A stretch of 64,000 bases of DNA from Opitutia bacterium UBA7350 (GTDB taxonomy: Bacteria > Verrucomicrobiota > Verrucomicrobiia > Opitutales > Coraliomargaritaceae), in the NCBI GenBank assembly GCA_949524905.1, contig CATINC010000004.1:115840-179839 (forward strand), read 5' to 3'. Positions 60,715 through 64,000 of this stretch are shown here, piece by piece (position 1 is the first letter of the stretch; each line of letters starts with the position of its first letter). The notes beneath the pieces are model-generated. The model was not told where the DNA came from. It did no database searches and saw nothing but the letters and a program-made list of their open reading frames with translations. Made by a program: the position numbers and the translations under genes.

Positions 60715-62397
60715 TCATGTCGCATTCGCCCTAGCGGTCTCAAAAGCCTTTAAGGCACACTTATCGCAAGCCTCGCGTACACCAGCAAAAAAGTCGTTAC
60801 CCTTATCATCGACTAATATATAAGCTGGAAAATCTTTCACCTCGATCTCCCAGATGGCCTCCATCCCTAGCTCTGCAAACTCGAGCACCTCTACTTTTTT
60901 AATATGGTGCTCCGCAAGCAAAGCAGCCGGTCCACCAATAGAACCTAAATAAAAGCCACCGTATGACTTGCATGACTCAGTCACCTGCGGTGAACGATTT
61001 CCTTTTGCCAACATGATCATAGAACCCCCTGCTGCTTGAAATGGCTCAACATAAGCATCCATGCGACCAGCCGTTGTTGGACCAAAGGAACCCGATGCCT
61101 TACCTTCTGGGGTCTTGGCAGGACCTGCGTAGTAGATTGGATGATTTTTAAAATATTCCGGTAGACCTTCTCCTCGATCCAACTGTTCTTTTAATTTAGC
61201 ATGCGCCATATCGCGAGCGACCACGATCGTTCCCGACAATGATAAGGGTGTCGCAACTGGATAACGGCTAAGCTCCGCTAAAACCTCTTTCATGGGGCGA
61301 TCTAAATCTATCGCGACAGGGTTCTTAGGCTTCTGCAGCGTCTCCTCTGCAGGAAGAAAGCGCCCTGGATTGGACTCCAGTTTTTCTAGCCAAACCCCAT
61401 TTTTATCGATCCGTCCACGAGCATTGCGATCTGCAGAACAAGATACGCCCAAACCCACCGGACAAGAAGCCCCATGTCTCGGTAAGCGAATTACCCGAAT
61501 GTCGAGGGCAAAGTATTTACCTCCAAATTGCGCACCGTAACCCATCTCACGTGTGTAATCGAGGAGCTTGGCCTCCAGTGCTTTGTCACGAAAAGCTCGA
61601 CCATGTTGATTGCCAATTGTTGGAAGCGAATCATAGTATTTAGTCGAAGCTAATTTTACCGTCTTCATTGTGGCTTCCGCAGACGTACCTCCGATAACGA
61701 TCGCAATATGGTACGGCGGACAAGCTGAAGTGCCCAGAGTCCCCATTTTTTCAATACAAAATTTTTCAAGATTGGCCGGATTCAAAAGGGCTTTGGTTTC
61801 TTGAAAAAGAAAGCTCTTGTTTGCGGAACCACCTCCTTTGGCTACAAATAAAAATTCATAGGCATCTCCGTCGCTCGCCAGAAGATCGATCTGAGCTGGC
61901 AAATTGCAACCCGTGTTCACTTCTTCATACATACTCAACGGTGCCGTTTGTGAATAACGAAGATTTTCTTTAGTATAAGTATTATAAACACCTTGCGCGA
62001 TGGCAACTTCATCTCCTCCGCCTGTCCAGATGCTCTGGCCCTTCTTGCCCAAAATAATCGCGGTACCGGTATCCTGACAAAAGGGTAAAACTCCATGCGC
62101 TGATACCTCCGCATTGCGTAAAAGCGTCCACGCGATGGTGCGGTCATTTTCTGTCGCCTCAGAATCATCTAAAATCGCAGCAACCTGCTCCAAATGCGAA
62201 GTACGCAATTTAAAGGCTATTTCGCTCATAGCAGTCTCAGTCAGCAAAGTCAGTGCTGCGGGATCTACTTTTAAAATCGCACTACCTTCAAATTCTGCCG
62301 ATTCAACAAAAGCATCCGACAGCAATATGTATTCCGTTGAATCGTCTTCTAAAGAAAAAGGCTTTTCATATTGAAACGGTGGCGGTGTCTGACTCAT
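60715..62397 (-). CDS. fumA: Class I fumarate hydratase
   Basis: [84 protein letters not shown]. Confidence 0.94.
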   Translation of the reverse strand: MSQTPPPFQYEKPFSLEDDSTEYILLSDAFVESAEFEGSAILKVDPAALTLLTETAMSEIAFKLRTSHLEQVAAILDDSEATENDRTIAWTLLRNAEVSAHGVLPFCQDTGTAIILGKKGQSIWTGGGDEVAIAQGVYNTYTKENLRYSQTAPLSMYEEVNTGCNLPAQIDLLASDGDAYEFLFVAKGGGSANKSFLFQETKALLNPANLEKFCIEKMGTLGTSACPPYHIAIVIGGTSAEATMKTVKLASTKYYDSLPTIGNQHGRAFRDKALEAKLLDYTREMGYGAQFGGKYFALDIRVIRLPRHGASCPVGLGVSCSADRNARGRIDKNGVWLEKLESNPGRFLPAEETLQKPKNPVAIDLDRPMKEVLAELSRYPVATPLSLSGTIVVARDMAHAKLKEQLDRGEGLPEYFKNHPIYYAGPAKTPEGKASGSFGPTTAGRMDAYVEPFQAAGGSMIMLAKGNRSPQVTESCKSYGGFYLGSIGGPAALLAEHHIKKVEVLEFAELGMEAIWEIEVKDFPAYILVDDKGNDFFAGVREACDKCALKAFETARANAT

Positions 62398-62474
62398 ACA
62401 GCTTTTTTACCCAAATAGTGCATCAATGGAAAACATAAAATGCCCTATAGCGCCTGCCCGAAGCTTGAAATGCT

Positions 62475-62831
62475 TTAATTAAACGAACGACCACATCCAC
62501 AGGTGTTTGTGGCGTTGGGATTTTTGATCTGAAAACCTTTACCATGGAGGCTGTCATCAAACTCAACAATACTGCCCTTCATGTATTCTAGGCTGGCGGA
62601 ATCCATAAAAAAAGAAATCCCTCTGTCCTCAAACTCTTGGTCACCATCCTCCTTAGCACCAAAGGACATACCATATTCAAACCCAGAGCAACCGCCCGGA
62701 TCAACAAATACGCGTAAGCGATACTCCGAATCCGCTTGCTCTGATTGTAGGCGCTTAATCTGCGCCGCTGCTTCTTCTGTAAGTGTTAACACCCCTTCAG
62801 TGAGGAAAAAAATACGTAGAAAGTCAAGCAA
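62475..62831 (-). CDS. HesB/IscA-type iron-sulfur carrier (second copy in window)
   Basis: LTLTEEAAAQIKRLQSEQ...LRVFVDPGGCSGFEYGMSF...NPNATNTCGCGRSFN. Confidence 0.92.
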   Translation of the reverse strand: MLDFLRIFFLTEGVLTLTEEAAAQIKRLQSEQADSEYRLRVFVDPGGCSGFEYGMSFGAKEDGDQEFEDRGISFFMDSASLEYMKGSIVEFDDSLHGKGFQIKNPNATNTCGCGRSFN

Positions 62832-62921
62832 AGGACATTTTGAGGATGATAAGCATTTTTCATGCTAATTCCTTAAAATCACTTGTTTTTCTTTAAAAAA
62901 ATCTTTTTAATCCTGAAAGAA

Positions 62922-64000
62922 ATGTGTGCACAGGAATTTCAACAAAGTCAAAGACAGACTCAATCACAGGTTCTGGCACCTCAATTGCGCAATTCCTTAA
63001 AGATTTTACAGGCGCCTGCGACCGAACTACGCACAACTATTCTAGAGGAATTACAGAATAATCCCATCTTGGAAGAGCTTCCCTTAGACAGTATAAGTGT
63101 TGAGGACATAAGTCGCGACAAAGAAGAGGATTCTAGCTCAAGTGAAAGTGACGAACTCAATTTTGATGCCGAAGATTTTTCCATCCTAGACCGCCTGGGA
63201 GAGGATGTGCGTCAACAATTTTCCGAAGAAAACAGCGGACAATCCTTCACCAGCGAGGATGAAGCCCGTCGCGAACACTTCTTAAACTCTCTAGTTCTTG
63301 AGACTTCTCTCCAGCAACACCTAATTCAGCAAGCTGAGCTCACCCCCTGCTCCGATACCGAACGCGACGCCCTCCTCTATCTTATTGGCAGTCTTGATGA
63401 TCACGGCTTCCTCACTGAAAATCTCCCTAACTGCGCCCTTCAAGCAAAACTTCCTCTCAGCCTATTTCAAACTGCGGCCGAAGTTCTTAAAACGTTTGAC
63501 CCACCTGGCATCGGCACGGTTGACCTTAAAGATTGCCTCGACACCCAACTCGATCGGCTCGGCAAAGACCCATCCAGCCTGCCTCGGCGGATTCTACGAG
63601 ATCATTTCCAGCTCCTTGTTCGACGGCGCATCCCCGAGCTGGGTCGCCTAACGGACTGCAAAGCAGAAGAAATACAGGAGGCCATTGCCCAAATCGGGCG
63701 ACTCGACCCAGCGCCAGGCAAACGCTTTGCCCCAGATAGCAACACCGTTGTTAATCCAGATGTCACGGTCTACCTTGATGAATACGACCAATGGCAAGTC
63801 CACCTCCACAACGACTATATCCCTAAGCTACGAATCAACGCCACTTATAAAGCTATGTTGACAAAAAACAGTCTCAGTAAAAATGAAAAAGAATTCCTAC
63901 TTGAACGACTACGCTCCGGAAAATTTCTAATTAACTCTATCGAGCAACGTCAGCAAACCATCGAACGCATCACCCGCAAGCTCCTCGAGCACCAACGCGA
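62922..64000 (+). CDS. rpoN: RNA polymerase sigma-54 factor, 3' end cut by window edge
   Basis: [116 protein letters not shown]. Confidence 0.95.
   Translation, partial: MCAQEFQQSQRQTQSQVLAPQLRNSLKILQAPATELRTTILEELQNNPILEELPLDSISVEDISRDKEEDSSSSESDELNFDAEDFSILDRLGEDVRQQFSEENSGQSFTSEDEARREHFLNSLVLETSLQQHLIQQAELTPCSDTERDALLYLIGSLDDHGFLTENLPNCALQAKLPLSLFQTAAEVLKTFDPPGIGTVDLKDCLDTQLDRLGKDPSSLPRRILRDHFQLLVRRRIPELGRLTDCKAEEIQEAIAQIGRLDPAPGKRFAPDSNTVVNPDVTVYLDEYDQWQVHLHNDYIPKLRINATYKAMLTKNSLSKNEKEFLLERLRSGKFLINSIEQRQQTIERITRKLLEHQR

Noticed and set aside
56222-62831. Two A-type Fe-S carriers considered a recent tandem duplication
   Set aside because: The two proteins are divergent and about 6 kb apart; they look like distinct IscA/ErpA-type paralogues, as many bacteria have.

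Overview
This is a housekeeping-dense chromosomal window from a Gram-negative bacterium. Protein flavour suggests Verrucomicrobiota (Opitutae-like), but that is an inference. I found no phage, transposon, integron or CRISPR array. Identified genes: purC (cut by the left edge), ligA, ispA, tsaD, a MidA-type methyltransferase, rpmB, gpmI, a CaCA antiporter, ileS, a DksA/TraR-like protein with a histone-H1-like tail, lspA, oppABC, a CapD/WbpM-type dehydratase with a DegT aminotransferase, a TonB receptor behind a TPP riboswitch, a NUDIX hydrolase, a LysM protein, xseA, a PfkB kinase, proA, aspS, an M23 peptidase, recR, ybaB, a cNMP-FHA fusion, hemE, hemG/hemY, lpxB, a Gfo/Idh oxidoreductase, cysN/cysD/cysC, a TIGR03790-like protein, infC, two A-type Fe-S carriers, pdxA, lpxA, a NYN-domain protein, class I fumarase, and rpoN (cut by the right edge). 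Four tRNA genes are present: Glu-TTC, Phe-GAA, Gln-TTG and Leu with an unusual AAG anticodon. The observations most worth a second look are: (1) degenerate zinc-binding Cys motifs in LigA (0 of 4 Cys), IleS (2 of 4) and the DksA-like protein (1 of 4) within about 18 kb; (2) a TPP riboswitch upstream of a TonB-dependent receptor, with an inverted repeat abutting the start codon; (3) a bacterial tRNA-Leu(AAG), which would need A34-to-inosine editing; (4) a Lys-rich 42-bp-repeat tail fused to a DksA/TraR domain; (5) an AspT/YidE-type transporter gene broken by three 1-nt frameshifts, and a DUF2851-type gene broken by one in-frame TAA. I did not find a convincing entirely novel multi-gene system.
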